This document shows, in pieces, positions 33,563-43,439 of a stretch of DNA of 64,000 nucleotides. Both the position numbers and the translations under genes were made by a program. Each line of letters starts with the position of its first letter. Within the stretch, counting starts at the first letter, position 1. Source of the stretch: Aldehydirespirator sp965219165 (GTDB taxonomy: Bacteria > Actinomycetota > Acidimicrobiia > Acidimicrobiales > Aldehydirespiratoraceae); NCBI GenBank assembly GCA_965219165.1, contig CBDCMW010000002.1:806001-870000 (forward strand). Reading direction: 5' to 3'. The notes under the pieces were generated by a model. It searched no databases, was not told where the DNA came from, and saw only the letters and a list, made by a program, of their open reading frames with translations.

Positions 33563-33913
33563 ATGGACTCAATCTCGTCGGTAGGGGAGGGCCTGATTGA
33601 CGAAGGCCTGCGTATGAAGGCACACCCCGGCATCGTGTTCCGTAGCGGGCCCAGCGGTCGTCGCGCCGGACTGGCGGCCGGGCCCGACGTGTGGGAGGTC
33701 GTTGGACTTCTGCGAGGCCTGCGGGGCAGCGTTGAGGAACGAGTGGCCGTCGCGGCGGCCCAGCTCGGCCTCACCGACGCGCAAGTCCGCACGACGAGCC
33801 GGTACTACGCCGAATTCACCGACGAGATCGACGCTGAGACCGCGCGCAACGATGACATTGCCGACCGCGAGTTGGCCGCCTGGGAGAACGAGCGCAGACT
33901 GCTGTCGGGGTGA
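33563..33913 (+). CDS. Antitoxin of a DUF433/DUF5615-type toxin-antitoxin pair
   Basis: 116 residues. The segment MKAHPGIVFRSGPSGRRAGLAAGPDVWEVVGLLR followed by VEERVAVAAAQLGLTDAQVR is the HTH-like DUF433-type antitoxin core. The C-terminus is charged (RELAAWENERRLLSG). Its stop overlaps the start of the PIN-like partner (GTGA), as expected for a co-translated TA pair. It should bind DNA and neutralise the partner. Confidence 0.75.
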   Translation: MDSISSVGEGLIDEGLRMKAHPGIVFRSGPSGRRAGLAAGPDVWEVVGLLRGLRGSVEERVAVAAAQLGLTDAQVRTTSRYYAEFTDEIDAETARNDDIADRELAAWENERRLLSG

Positions 33914-34298
33914 AGCTCCTCCTCGATGAGATGCACGCCCCCACTGTCGCTGGCCGGCTGCGTTACCGCGGCCACGACGCCATCGCCGTCAAGGAGCGCG
34001 CCGACCTGATCGGGCTGACCGATGAGGTTCTGCTGCGGGCCGCAACCACCGATGGGCGATCGATCGTCACCGAGAACGTCAAGGACTTCGCCGCGCTCCA
34101 CCGCAGCATCTCTGCCGCAGGGCACCAGCACTCGGGGCTGATCTTCACCGTCCTCGCCGGTTCCCTCGCTCGGCCGGCAACCATGCGAGCGTGCTGGCCG
34201 ATTCGCTTGCGCTCTTCCTGGACGAGCACGGCGCCATGCTCGACGAAGTCGAGTCGTTCGTCTGGTGGCTAGAGCCAGCGGACCGGGCAGACCGGTGA
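33910..34298 (+). pseudogene. PIN-like (DUF5615) toxin with frameshifted C-terminus
   Basis: Starts GTG 33910 with KLLLDEMHAPTVAGRLRYRGHDAIAV and ...LLRAATTDGRSIVTENVKDF, giving the conserved Asp residues of the PIN-like core, up to HSGLIFTV near 34150. The expected continuation (RRFPRSAGNHASVLADSLAL...) lies in another frame and ends at TGA 34298. A single missing C in the GTCC run explains it. As sequenced the protein instead ends at 34272 with an unrelated Arg/Ser-rich tail. Either an inactivated toxin or a sequencing error. Confidence 0.7.
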
Positions 34299-34378
34299 GC
34301 CGAGCGAGTGCCCAAGCCGGACGACCGTCGAGGTAGTACGTTCAGGCCACATCACGAGTCGCGTCAAGAGCCGCACAC

Positions 34379-34443
34379 GAGTCAACATCACGAGTCAACA
34401 TCACGAGTCAACATCACGAGTCAACATCACGAGTCAACATCAT
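34379..34443. repeat. 13-bp tandem repeat (5 units) upstream of the TPR gene
   Basis: Unit GAGTCAACATCAC, starting at 34379, 34392, 34405, 34418 and 34431; degenerate units extend back to about 34350. It ends 24 nt before the TTG start of the TPR gene, so it lies in the promoter or leader. Possible operator iterons or a slippage-prone spacer. Confidence 0.88.
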
Positions 34444-34467
34444 GAGATCGCCGGAGGCTGATGTCCC

Positions 34468-36141
34468 TTGAAGGCAGACACCGCGTACTACGACCTCGGG
34501 TCCTTCACCTGGCCAGTCACGACGCAGGATCCCGACGCCCAACTGTGGTTCGACCGGGGGATGGCGTGGTGCTACGGCTACAACCACGAGGAGGCCATCG
34601 TCTGCTTCGAGCGGGCACTGGAGCACGACCCCGACCTCGCCATGGCCCACTGGGGAATCGCCTACGCCGTCGGCCCCAACTACAACAAGCCCTGGGAAGC
34701 CTTCGACGACGACGACAAGCTCCACTCGCTAGAGCGCGCCCTCACCGCATCCGCGGCCGCCGCCGACGCCGCGGCTGCCGGTGCCAGCGATGTCGAGCAG
34801 GCCCTGATCGTCGCACTGGCCAAGCGCTACCCCTCCAGCCCCGAAGAAGAGGACTTCGGGCCCTGGAACGACGCCTACGCCGACGCCATGCGCGCCGTCC
34901 ACCAGGCCCACCGCGATGACCTCGGCGTCTGCGCTCTGTTCGCCGAGGCCATCATGAACCGGACCCCCTGGGAGCTGTGGGACCTAGTCACCGGCGAACC
35001 CGCCGAGGGCGCCAGCACCACCGAGGCGATCGACGTCCTCGAGACCGCCTTCACCGAGCTCGACGCCAAGGGCGCCAACCACCATCCCGGCCTGCTGCAC
35101 ATGTACATCCATCTCATGGAGATGTCGCCGCATCCGGAGCGGGCGCTGACGGCCGGCGACACGCTCGTCGATCTCGTCCCCGACGCCGGGCACCTGGTCC
35201 ACATGCCGACCCACATCGACGTCCTCTGCGGCCACTACCAGAACGTCGTGGCCCGCAACTCCGCCGCCGTCGTCGCCGACCGCCGGTTCCTGCAGCGGGA
35301 GGGCCCGATGAACTTCTACACCACCTACCGCTGCCACAACTATCACTTCAAGGTCTACGGGGCGATGTTCCTCGGCCAGTACGGCCCGGCCATGGCCGCG
35401 GCCACCGAGATGATCCAAACCCTGCCCGGCGATCTCCTCCGCACCGGCTTGCGGCCGATGGCCGACCGGCTCGAGGGGTTCGTGCCGGTCAAGCAGCACG
35501 TGCTGATCCGCTTCGGGAAGTGGCAGGAGATCCTCGACCAGGCCTTCCCCGACGACCAGGAGCTCTACTGCGTCACGACGGCCATGATGCACTACGCCCG
35601 GACGGTGGCGTACGCCTCCACCGGCCAGGTCGACACCGCCGAGCAGGAGAGCGAGGCGTTCATGGCGGCGCGGGACCGGGTCCCCGAGAGCCGGATGCTG
35701 TTCAACAACACCTGCCTCGACATCCTGGACGTCGCCGAGGCCATGATGACGGGCGAGGTCGAGTACCGGCGGGGCAACTTCGACGCCGCCTTCGAGCATC
35801 TCAATCGAGCGGTCGAGCTCGACGACAACCTGCCCTACGACGAGCCGTGGGGCTGGATGCAGCCCACCCGCCATGCCCTGGGCGCACTGCTGATGGAGCG
35901 GGGCCGCGTCGCCGAGGCCGAGGCCGCCTACCGGGCCGATCTCGGTCTGGACGGCCAGCTGCGGCGGGCCTGCTGGCATCCGGACAACGTCTGGAGCCTG
36001 CACGGACTGCACGAGTGCCTGACCCGCCGCGGCGAGACCGTCGAGGCCAACCACATCAAGCAGCGACTCGATGTCGCCGTGGCCCGAGCCGACGTGCCCA
36101 TCGAGGCATCATGCTTCTGCCGCCTGGAGCCCGCCGCCTGA
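34468..36141 (+). CDS. Tetratricopeptide-repeat protein of unknown function
   Basis: 557 residues with TPR-like helical pairs at the start (AQLWFDRGMAWCYGYNHEEA, IVCFERALEHDPDLAMAHWG), middle (QVDTAEQESEAFMAARDRVP) and end (VEYRRGNFDAAFEHLNRAVE; GRVAEAEAAYRADLGLDG). The middle part has conserved His/Cys-rich stretches (HHPGLLHMYIHLMEMSPHPE; MPTHIDVLCGHYQNVV) seen in a family of cytosolic TPR proteins without known activity. No signal peptide. TTG start with GGAGGC 10 nt upstream. The stop codon lies inside a 13-bp repeat. Confidence 0.75.
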   Translation: MKADTAYYDLGSFTWPVTTQDPDAQLWFDRGMAWCYGYNHEEAIVCFERALEHDPDLAMAHWGIAYAVGPNYNKPWEAFDDDDKLHSLERALTASAAAADAAAAGASDVEQALIVALAKRYPSSPEEEDFGPWNDAYADAMRAVHQAHRDDLGVCALFAEAIMNRTPWELWDLVTGEPAEGASTTEAIDVLETAFTELDAKGANHHPGLLHMYIHLMEMSPHPERALTAGDTLVDLVPDAGHLVHMPTHIDVLCGHYQNVVARNSAAVVADRRFLQREGPMNFYTTYRCHNYHFKVYGAMFLGQYGPAMAAATEMIQTLPGDLLRTGLRPMADRLEGFVPVKQHVLIRFGKWQEILDQAFPDDQELYCVTTAMMHYARTVAYASTGQVDTAEQESEAFMAARDRVPESRMLFNNTCLDILDVAEAMMTGEVEYRRGNFDAAFEHLNRAVELDDNLPYDEPWGWMQPTRHALGALLMERGRVAEAEAAYRADLGLDGQLRRACWHPDNVWSLHGLHECLTRRGETVEANHIKQRLDVAVARADVPIEASCFCRLEPAA

Positions 36142-36165
36142 GCCCGCCGCCTGAGCCCGCCGCCT
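36127..36165. repeat. 13-bp tandem repeat (3 units) across the TPR gene stop codon
   Basis: Unit GAGCCCGCCGCCT at 36127, 36140 and 36153. The TGA stop is formed at the junction of the first two units, so unit loss would change the protein's last residues. Confidence 0.85.
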
Positions 36166-36185
36166 AGCCGTCTCGTTGGTGCTCC

Positions 36186-37136
36186 TCAGTCCCGGGCCAG
36201 GCGGGTAAGGAGCATCACGACCGCGAAGCCCACTACGGCCGCGACGGTGGGGGCCGCCCACTCCTGCGCGCCGGGCCAGGCCAGGCCGGTGCCCGACACG
36301 ATCTCGTCCTGGTGGCGGCTGGTCACGCCCACACCGTTGGGCCAGGGCCACAGCACCCTCAGCGACCCGGCCATCAGCCCGACCAGCACCGCCATCACCG
36401 GGTTGCGGGCCAGATCCAGCAGCCGGCCCAACACCGACGAGAACAGGGCCAGCCCCACCGCCGCCCCCGCCGCGAACACCACCGCATCCAGATAGCGCAC
36501 GTCGGTGACGATGCTGATCACCGCCCCGTACATGCCCAGCATCAACAGCAGGAACGCCCCGCTGATGCCGGGCAGGATCATGGCGCACACCGCCACCGCC
36601 CCCGCCCCGGCCAGCACCGGCAGCGACGGGTCGGCCACCGGACCGGATTGCAGTCCCAGCAGCGCGAACGTGGCCGCCGCCGACATCGCCATCACCACGG
36701 TCTGGCCCGCGCCCCGCCACTCGAACAGCCGGCACGCCGACACCGCCGAGGCGACCACCAGCCCGCAGAACAGGCCCGCCATCGTCTCCGGACGCTCCTC
36801 GAGCTGGGTCTCGATCACTGAGGCCAGCAGCGCGATCGTGCCCAGGATCCCGGCCAGCAGCGGCACCACCAGCCACCAGTCCGCCTCGGTCAGACGCCGC
36901 CTGGCACCGCGCCAGTCGCCCCGCAGCAGCGTCCCGGCCGCGCCCGCCGCAGCCCGGATGGTCCCCAGCAGCCGCTCATAGATTCCGAGCACCACCGCGA
37001 TGGTGCCGCCCGACACGCCCGGCACCACATCGGCCGCGCCCATGGCCACCCCCCGGGCCACGCCGACAACCAGCCGCCGTCCCCAGCCCCAGCCCGTCTC
37101 CCGCCCGTTCATCCAGCCCGTCTCCCGCCTGCTCAT
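36186..37136 (-). CDS. DUF368-family polyprenyl-phosphate translocase (PopT-like)
   Basis: 316-residue integral membrane protein with about 8-10 helices. Family hallmarks are RGVAMGAADVVPGVSGGTIAVVLGIYERLL near the N-terminus and AMILPGISGAFLLLMLGMYGAV in the second half: two PG(V/I)SG re-entrant motifs. DUF368 proteins recycle undecaprenyl phosphate across the membrane for cell-wall synthesis (established for other bacteria). The start codon is the first ATG of a 24-bp repeat array whose TGA has become TGG; upstream units are closed by TGA. The gene follows sdhB on the same strand with a 230-bp gap. Confidence 0.85.
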   Translation of the reverse strand: MSRRETGWMNGRETGWGWGRRLVVGVARGVAMGAADVVPGVSGGTIAVVLGIYERLLGTIRAAAGAAGTLLRGDWRGARRRLTEADWWLVVPLLAGILGTIALLASVIETQLEERPETMAGLFCGLVVASAVSACRLFEWRGAGQTVVMAMSAAATFALLGLQSGPVADPSLPVLAGAGAVAVCAMILPGISGAFLLLMLGMYGAVISIVTDVRYLDAVVFAAGAAVGLALFSSVLGRLLDLARNPVMAVLVGLMAGSLRVLWPWPNGVGVTSRHQDEIVSGTGLAWPGAQEWAAPTVAAVVGFAVVMLLTRLARD

Positions 37137-37257
37137 TCAGCCCGTCTCCCGCCCGCTCATTCAGCCCGTCTCCCGCCCGCTCATTCAGCCCGTCTCCCGC
37201 CTGCTCATTCAGCCCGTCTCCCGCCTGCTCATTCAGCCCGTCTCCCGCCCGCTCATT
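37102..37257 (-). repeat. 24-bp tandem repeat forming serial mini-ORFs before the popT-like gene
   Basis: Read on the minus strand, each 24-bp unit is ATG-AGC-(G/A)GG-CGG-GAG-ACG-GGC-TGA, seven codons and a stop, with the next ATG directly after the TGA. Five such units precede the unit in which TGA is replaced by TGG and the long ORF begins; one more unit (MNGRETGW) lies inside the gene. Each unit carries its own SD-like GGGAG 8 nt before the next ATG. Confidence 0.85.
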
Positions 37258-37367
37258 CCCGAAATTCTTGTTGTAAAGGACGTATGACGCCCACAGCTAC
37301 AAGAATTTGCCGCCACGGACCGGCCACGAGCCCTCTCGACCCTCGCCGCCGGCTCGCCTGCACTCAG

Positions 37368-38179
37368 TCAGGCCTGGGAGGCGAGGCGGCGGTTCTTGAC
37401 CTTGGCCTTCAGGTAGTCCCGGTTCAGCACCGCGATGAAGTCGAGGCTGATCTCCTTGGGACAAGCCTCGGTGCACTCGCCGTGGTTGGTGCACGACCCG
37501 AAGAACGACTCCATCGTCTCCACCATCGCCTCGGCCCGGCGCCACCGCTCGGGCTGGCCCTGGGGCAGCACGTTGAGATGGCCGAGCTTGGCTGCCGTGA
37601 ACAGCTGGGCCGCCGAGTTGGGACAGGCCGCCACGCACGCCCCGCACCCGATGCAGGCCGCGGCGTCCATGGCGAATTCGGCCACATCCTTGGGGACCGG
37701 GATCTCGTTGGCGTCGGGGGCGGTGCCGGTGGGCGCCGAGATGTAGCCGCCCGACTCGACGATCCGGTCGAAGGCCCGCCGGTCCACCATCAGGTCCTTC
37801 ACCACCGGGAACGACGCCGCCCGGAACGGCTCGATCACGATCTGGTCCCCGTCGTTGAACTTGCGCATGTGCAGCTGGCAGGTGGCGGTGGCCTTCTCGG
37901 GGCCATGCGGCCTGCCGTTGATCATCACACCGCACGTGCCGCAGATGCCCTCCCGGCAGTCGTGGGCGAAAACCACCGGCTCCACGTCGCCGTCGATGAG
38001 ACGCTCGTTGACGATGTCGAGCATCTCCAGGAACGAGGCGTCCACCGGGATGTCGTGGGCGTCGACATCCAGGAACGCCCCCGGGGCATCCGGCCCCGCC
38101 TGGCGCCAGATCCGCAGCCTCAGCCGCAAAGTGGCCCTGTGGCCATTGCCGTCGCCATTGCCATTGCCCGAACCAGCGC

Positions 38180-38183
<4 letters not shown>
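37368..38183 (-). CDS. sdhB: Succinate dehydrogenase iron-sulfur subunit
   Basis: 271 residues. Passes electrons from SdhA to the membrane quinone through three Fe-S clusters. Visible ligands: CREGICGTCGVMINGRPHG then ATCQLHM for [2Fe-2S], CIGCGACVAACPNSA for [4Fe-4S], and CTNHGECTEACPKEI for [3Fe-4S]. A Gly/Asn-rich start (GSGNGNGDGNGH) is unusual. The start is GTG 38183, overlapping the sdhA stop by 4 bp, with GAGGAG 6 nt upstream; longer frames upstream overlap sdhA. Third gene of sdhCAB. Confidence 0.92.
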
Positions 38184-40102
<1,919 letters not shown>

Positions 40103-40169
40103 CGGCCGACCCTCCCCACCATCGCCGCCGTCCCCGTGGTTGCCATCGCTGCAGTCGGCGCGACCGCAG

Positions 40170-40350
40170 TGGCCCCGGCCGCCGCCGTGCTGGCCCCGGC
40201 CCCGGCCGCCGCCGTGCTGGCCCCGGCCCCGGCCGCCGCCGTGCTGGCCCCGGCCCCGGCCGCCGCCGTGCTGGCCCCGGCCCCGGCCGCCGCCGTGCTG
40301 GCCCCGGCCCCGGCCGCCGTGCTGGCCCCGGCCCCGGCCGCCGCCGTGTC
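40170..40350. repeat. 27-bp GC-rich tandem repeat in the sdhC-sdhA spacer
   Basis: About six to seven units of CTGGCCCCGGCCCCGGCC plus GCCGCCGTG; one unit lacks 3 bp. The spacer is otherwise unremarkable. Neighbouring sdh operons usually have a much tighter sdhC-sdhA junction, so this looks like a local expansion. Strongly GC-rich on the transcript, so it could affect sdhA translation or mRNA processing. Confidence 0.88.
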
Positions 40351-40382
40351 GGTCGCTGTGCTGGTCCCGGCCGCCGGCCTGC

Positions 40383-41171
40383 TCACGAGATCACACCCCC
40401 CTGCACCATGATCGGGAAGCTGAGGTTGCCGACGAGGATCGCCGCGGCCACCACCGTTGCCAGCCCCCGCCTGAGATGGTTGAACCGGGGGTTGTTGACG
40501 CCCAGCGTCTGGAACGCCGAGGCGATGCCGTGGTAGATGTGCACCGATAGCGCCGCGTTGGCCACGATGTAGATGATCGCCACCGTGATCGACGACAGCG
40601 ACTCCACCACGTTGTGGTACACGTCGCCCCGGATGTAGTTGTCGCCCAGCCACCAGCCCCAGGTCAGGTCGGCCAGGTGGAACAGCACGTACAGCCCGAT
40701 GATCGGGCCGGTCCAGCGCATGGTGCGGCTGGCGAAGTTGACGGCCACGTAGTCCTGCCCGCCGGCGTAGCGCTTGTTGCCGCTCACCCAGTTGGCCCTG
40801 TCGCTGCTGCGCCGGCTCATCTCCTTGAGCGACCAGGCGCTGTGGATGTGCAGCACGAACATGGCCAGCAGGCCGATGCGCATCACCCACAGGATCAGGG
40901 TGCGGGGCACCAAGTGGCCGCCCAGGTCCCGCAGCGCCTCGGCGTACTCGTTCACCTGGGTCGGGCCCTCGTACAGGTGCAGGTTGCCGATCATGTGCAC
41001 GATCACGAAGGCGAGCAGCCCGGCCCCGGTAATGGCCATCACGTACTTCTTGCCGACCGCGGTCTGGTAGATGTTCAGCGGCCAGGGAAGCTCCCGGCGG
41101 CGCGGCCTGAGCGGCGGCACCCGCTCGCCTGCGTCCGGACCCGCGCCCGGGGGGAGGACCGTCTGCGCCAT
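40383..41171 (-). CDS. sdhC: Succinate dehydrogenase cytochrome b subunit (B-type, single anchor)
   Basis: 262-residue membrane anchor with five predicted helices (VMAITGAGLLAFVIVHMIG; LILWVMRIGLLAMFVLHIHS; GPIIGLYVLFHLADLTW; ITVAIIYIVANAALSVHIYH; GLATVVAAAILVGNLSF). His residues in IVHMIG, LHIHSAW, LFHLAD and VHIYHG are candidate axial ligands for two haems b. Large single-subunit anchors of this kind use menaquinone in actinobacteria and bacilli; no sdhD is present. First gene of sdhCAB. Confidence 0.9.
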   Translation of the reverse strand: MAQTVLPPGAGPDAGERVPPLRPRRRELPWPLNIYQTAVGKKYVMAITGAGLLAFVIVHMIGNLHLYEGPTQVNEYAEALRDLGGHLVPRTLILWVMRIGLLAMFVLHIHSAWSLKEMSRRSSDRANWVSGNKRYAGGQDYVAVNFASRTMRWTGPIIGLYVLFHLADLTWGWWLGDNYIRGDVYHNVVESLSSITVAIIYIVANAALSVHIYHGIASAFQTLGVNNPRFNHLRRGLATVVAAAILVGNLSFPIMVQGGVIS

Positions 41172-41213
41172 GCCACAAACCTAGTGGCGTTGCCGAACTG
41201 CTGCGACCACCCC

Positions 41214-41419
41214 GGCTGACACCAAATTGGTGCCGATATTGGGCCTCCAGTGGCTATTTCGTCGCCAATTTCGCCGGTGGGGCCTGGCTGACAGCAAATT
41301 GGTGCCGATATTGGGCCTCCAGTGGCTATTTCGTCGCCAATTTCGCCGGCGGGGCCTGGCTGACACCAAATTGGTGCCGATATTGGGCCTCCAGTGGCTA
41401 TTTCGTCGCCAATTTCGTG
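41214..41419. repeat. 72-bp tandem array of a dispersed palindromic element (2.9 units), locus 2
   Basis: Units begin at 41214, 41286 and 41358 (GGCTGACACCAAATTGGTGC...). Each contains AAATTGGTGCCGATA and, ~20 nt later, TATTTCGTCGCCAATTT, which form an imperfect ~15-bp hairpin. Related single copies occur at 32236-32292 and 58137-58203. The third unit runs into the 3' end of the DUF559-type gene. Confidence 0.85.
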
Positions 41420-42303
41420 CGGAAGCCTCGGCGGCAAGCGGCCTCGACGGTGGCGCAGAGCTTTCGAGGATCGTGCACGTAGTGGCTCCAAGTGAAGTTG
41501 AGAACAGTCCAGCCCGCAACGGTCAGCCGGTTGCGGCGCTCGGGATCCGAATCGAACGACACGCGGTTCAGGTGCCAGCGCTTGCTGTCGAGCTCAATCG
41601 CTACACGGCAGTCGGGGTATGCAAGATCCACCTGCGCAACGAACGCACCGTCGGTCGTGTGAACGCGGTGCTCCATTGCAGGTTGGTCGAGCCCGGACTC
41701 GACTAGGAGATCGGCCACCATGCGGCTCCAGGCGCTGAGCGGCACCGGATCGTCGCCGCGATCCTCAAGCGAGGCCCGGAAGCTGGCACAACCGTTTCGC
41801 CCGCGTCGGGCGTGCGACACCAGCACCCGGTAGAGGTCGGTCGTGCGAAGCCGGCCGTCTCGCAGCACCGCATCGATGGCTTGATCCAGTCGCGCTCGGC
41901 TAACGACCGCGGACACATCGAACAGCGTGCGGTCCAACGCGGTGCAGGGGACCCCTTGGCGCTCGACTGGCTTTGCAAGGTCGAATTGGGTCGACTGGTG
42001 GAGGATGGCGCCCTTGATGGGCCGCGCCCTACCCCGCGGGACGACCACCTCGATGCAGTCGAGGCGGAAACCATCGATGCCGTGCAGTGCGGCCGCTGAT
42101 CGATGGCTGGCCAGCGCGCCGTGCGCCAGACAGGCGGCGAGTAGTCGCGCTATCCGGGTGTCGGGCGCCGACCTGTGCCGGTACACGCCGCGGGTGGCCC
42201 GCACCCATTGACCGGCGCTGATGCGCCATCTGATTTGCTTGTCGCTCATGCCCGCGGCCAGAGCCTGTTCTCGGGTGACGAGCCCGTACTGGCGCTTCAT
42301 CAT
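41398..42303 (-). CDS. AbiEi-like N-terminal domain with DUF559 (Vsr-like) C-terminal domain
   Basis: 301 residues. The N-terminal part (YGLVTREQALAAGMSDKQIR, AGQWVRATRGVYRH) is the winged-helix start of AbiEi-type regulators. The C-terminal part (VDLAYPDCRVAIELDSKRWH then RNRLTVAGWTVLNFTW) is the DUF559/Vsr-like fold, with the E-L-D-x-K core. This two-domain family is abundant in actinobacteria and of unknown role; links with type IV toxin-antitoxin systems and nuclease activity are by homology only. The last codons overlap the 72-bp repeat. ATG 42300 is an equal start. Confidence 0.75.
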   Translation of the reverse strand: MMKRQYGLVTREQALAAGMSDKQIRWRISAGQWVRATRGVYRHRSAPDTRIARLLAACLAHGALASHRSAAALHGIDGFRLDCIEVVVPRGRARPIKGAILHQSTQFDLAKPVERQGVPCTALDRTLFDVSAVVSRARLDQAIDAVLRDGRLRTTDLYRVLVSHARRGRNGCASFRASLEDRGDDPVPLSAWSRMVADLLVESGLDQPAMEHRVHTTDGAFVAQVDLAYPDCRVAIELDSKRWHLNRVSFDSDPERRNRLTVAGWTVLNFTWSHYVHDPRKLCATVEAACRRGFRTKLATK

Positions 42304-42372
42304 GGATCAGCATCTCGTCCATGGCGTTCCTCAAGAGTCAATATTCATAGAATATATTGATCAATACTGATA

Positions 42373-43224
42373 ATGACAAATACTACAGGATGGGTTATGC
42401 AGCCCCCGACATCCGAACTGGCGGCGGCCGGGGCGGCCCGAGTCCTGGCCACGGCTGTCGTCCGCGGCGGCCGGCTCGTCAACGTGGTGTCGGCCGAGAT
42501 CTATCCCGCCGACGTCGCGGTCCACGGCAACACCGTCGTCGCGGCGGGAGACGCGTCGGCCCACATCGGCCCCGACACCGAGATCGTGGATGCGGGGGGC
42601 CGGCATCTGGTTCCGGGGCTGTTCGACGGCCAGCAACACATGGAGTGCTCGAAACTCTCGATCACCAGCGCAGCCAAGATGCTGGTGCCGCTGGGCACCC
42701 TCAACGTGGTCTCCGGCCTGGACCAGATCCTGGTGGTTGCCGGCCTGGAGGGGGCCACCTTCGGTCCTAGCGACCGGCCGGTAGCCCCCCAGAAGGTCAC
42801 GGTCACCGAGACCGGCCTCACATCGACCGTCGGAGTGTTCCAGCAGTACCGAAACACGCTCGACGGCTCGGTCGACGAGGTCGAAGCCTCTTACCGCTAC
42901 GACTTCACGTTCCCGTTCTCGTCAATGCTCACGATCGCCTACCCCGACGGCGAGATCGAGTGCATCCAGCTGTCCGCAATGCCCGAGTCCGCGGACTCCA
43001 GCCTGGTGTTCCAGCAGAGCGCCCGGACCAATCAGGGTGGCGACCCGCTCGAGTCGTGGCGGGACTTCCAGGCTGCGGTCAACGAGGAGGACAGGGTCAT
43101 CTGCGAGGCCCTACGGCCCCGGGAGGTGCCCTTCGGGCTGGACGAAACCGGGGAGGTGGCCCTGCCCACCGACGCCTTCTCGATCGCCTGCCGGCGCCTC
43201 TGGAAGTCTCGCTGCTCCACCTAG
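42373..43224 (+). pseudogene. Chimera of adenine deaminase N-terminus and Rieske oxygenase C-terminus
   Basis: 283 codons in one frame. Residues ~22-128 (VVRGGRLVNVVSAEIYPADVAV, HLVPGLFDGQQHMECSKLS) match the start of adenine deaminase, but the metal-binding HxH is degraded (DGQQHMECS where relatives have DGHxHxES) and the catalytic remainder is absent. Residues ~135-283 (GVFQQYRNTLDGSVDEVEAS, YPDGEIECIQLSAMPESADS) match the C-terminal catalytic domain of vanillate-demethylase-like Rieske oxygenases without the Rieske domain. Neither half can be active as such. Probably two truncated genes joined by a deletion in frame. Confidence 0.7.
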
Positions 43225-43299
43225 GGTCCGCAGGCCGGTGAATTCAGGCTGAGAAGAGCGCGCGAAATAGGTGGCACTTAGACACTCATAGGGTGGGAC

Positions 43300-43328
43300 T
43301 TGTGCACTTGTCTGACAAGTGTTATGTT
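43300..43328 (+). promoter_or_regulatory. Promoter with 17-bp palindromic operator (GntR/FadR-like)
   Basis: Perfect inverted repeat CACTTGTC-T-GACAAGTG at 43305-43321; its core TTGTCTGACAA fits the T-N-G-T-N3-A-C-N-A pattern of FadR-type GntR regulators. It overlaps a possible promoter: TTGTGC (43300-43305), 17-nt spacer, TATGTT (43323-43328). It would control the transporter gene beginning at 43440. No regulator gene of this type is in the window. Confidence 0.55.
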
Positions 43329-43439
43329 GTTGTTGCCGCGGGTGAGCGCCTGCGGTTGTCGACTGTTGGCGACGGTCCGGTTCATGTTGGGCCGGCGTGG
43401 CAGTCGTCATATAGCCGGTCGAGCAAATGGGGGCTTGTC

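Noticed and set aside
37102..37140. TGA recoding (readthrough or selenocysteine) joining the mini-ORFs to the PopT-like protein
   Set aside because: No selenocysteine insertion signals or need for the extra residues; serial initiation is simpler.
37102..37257. CRISPR array
   Set aside because: 24-bp units are contiguous with no spacers; same for the arrays at 34379, 41214 and 52320.
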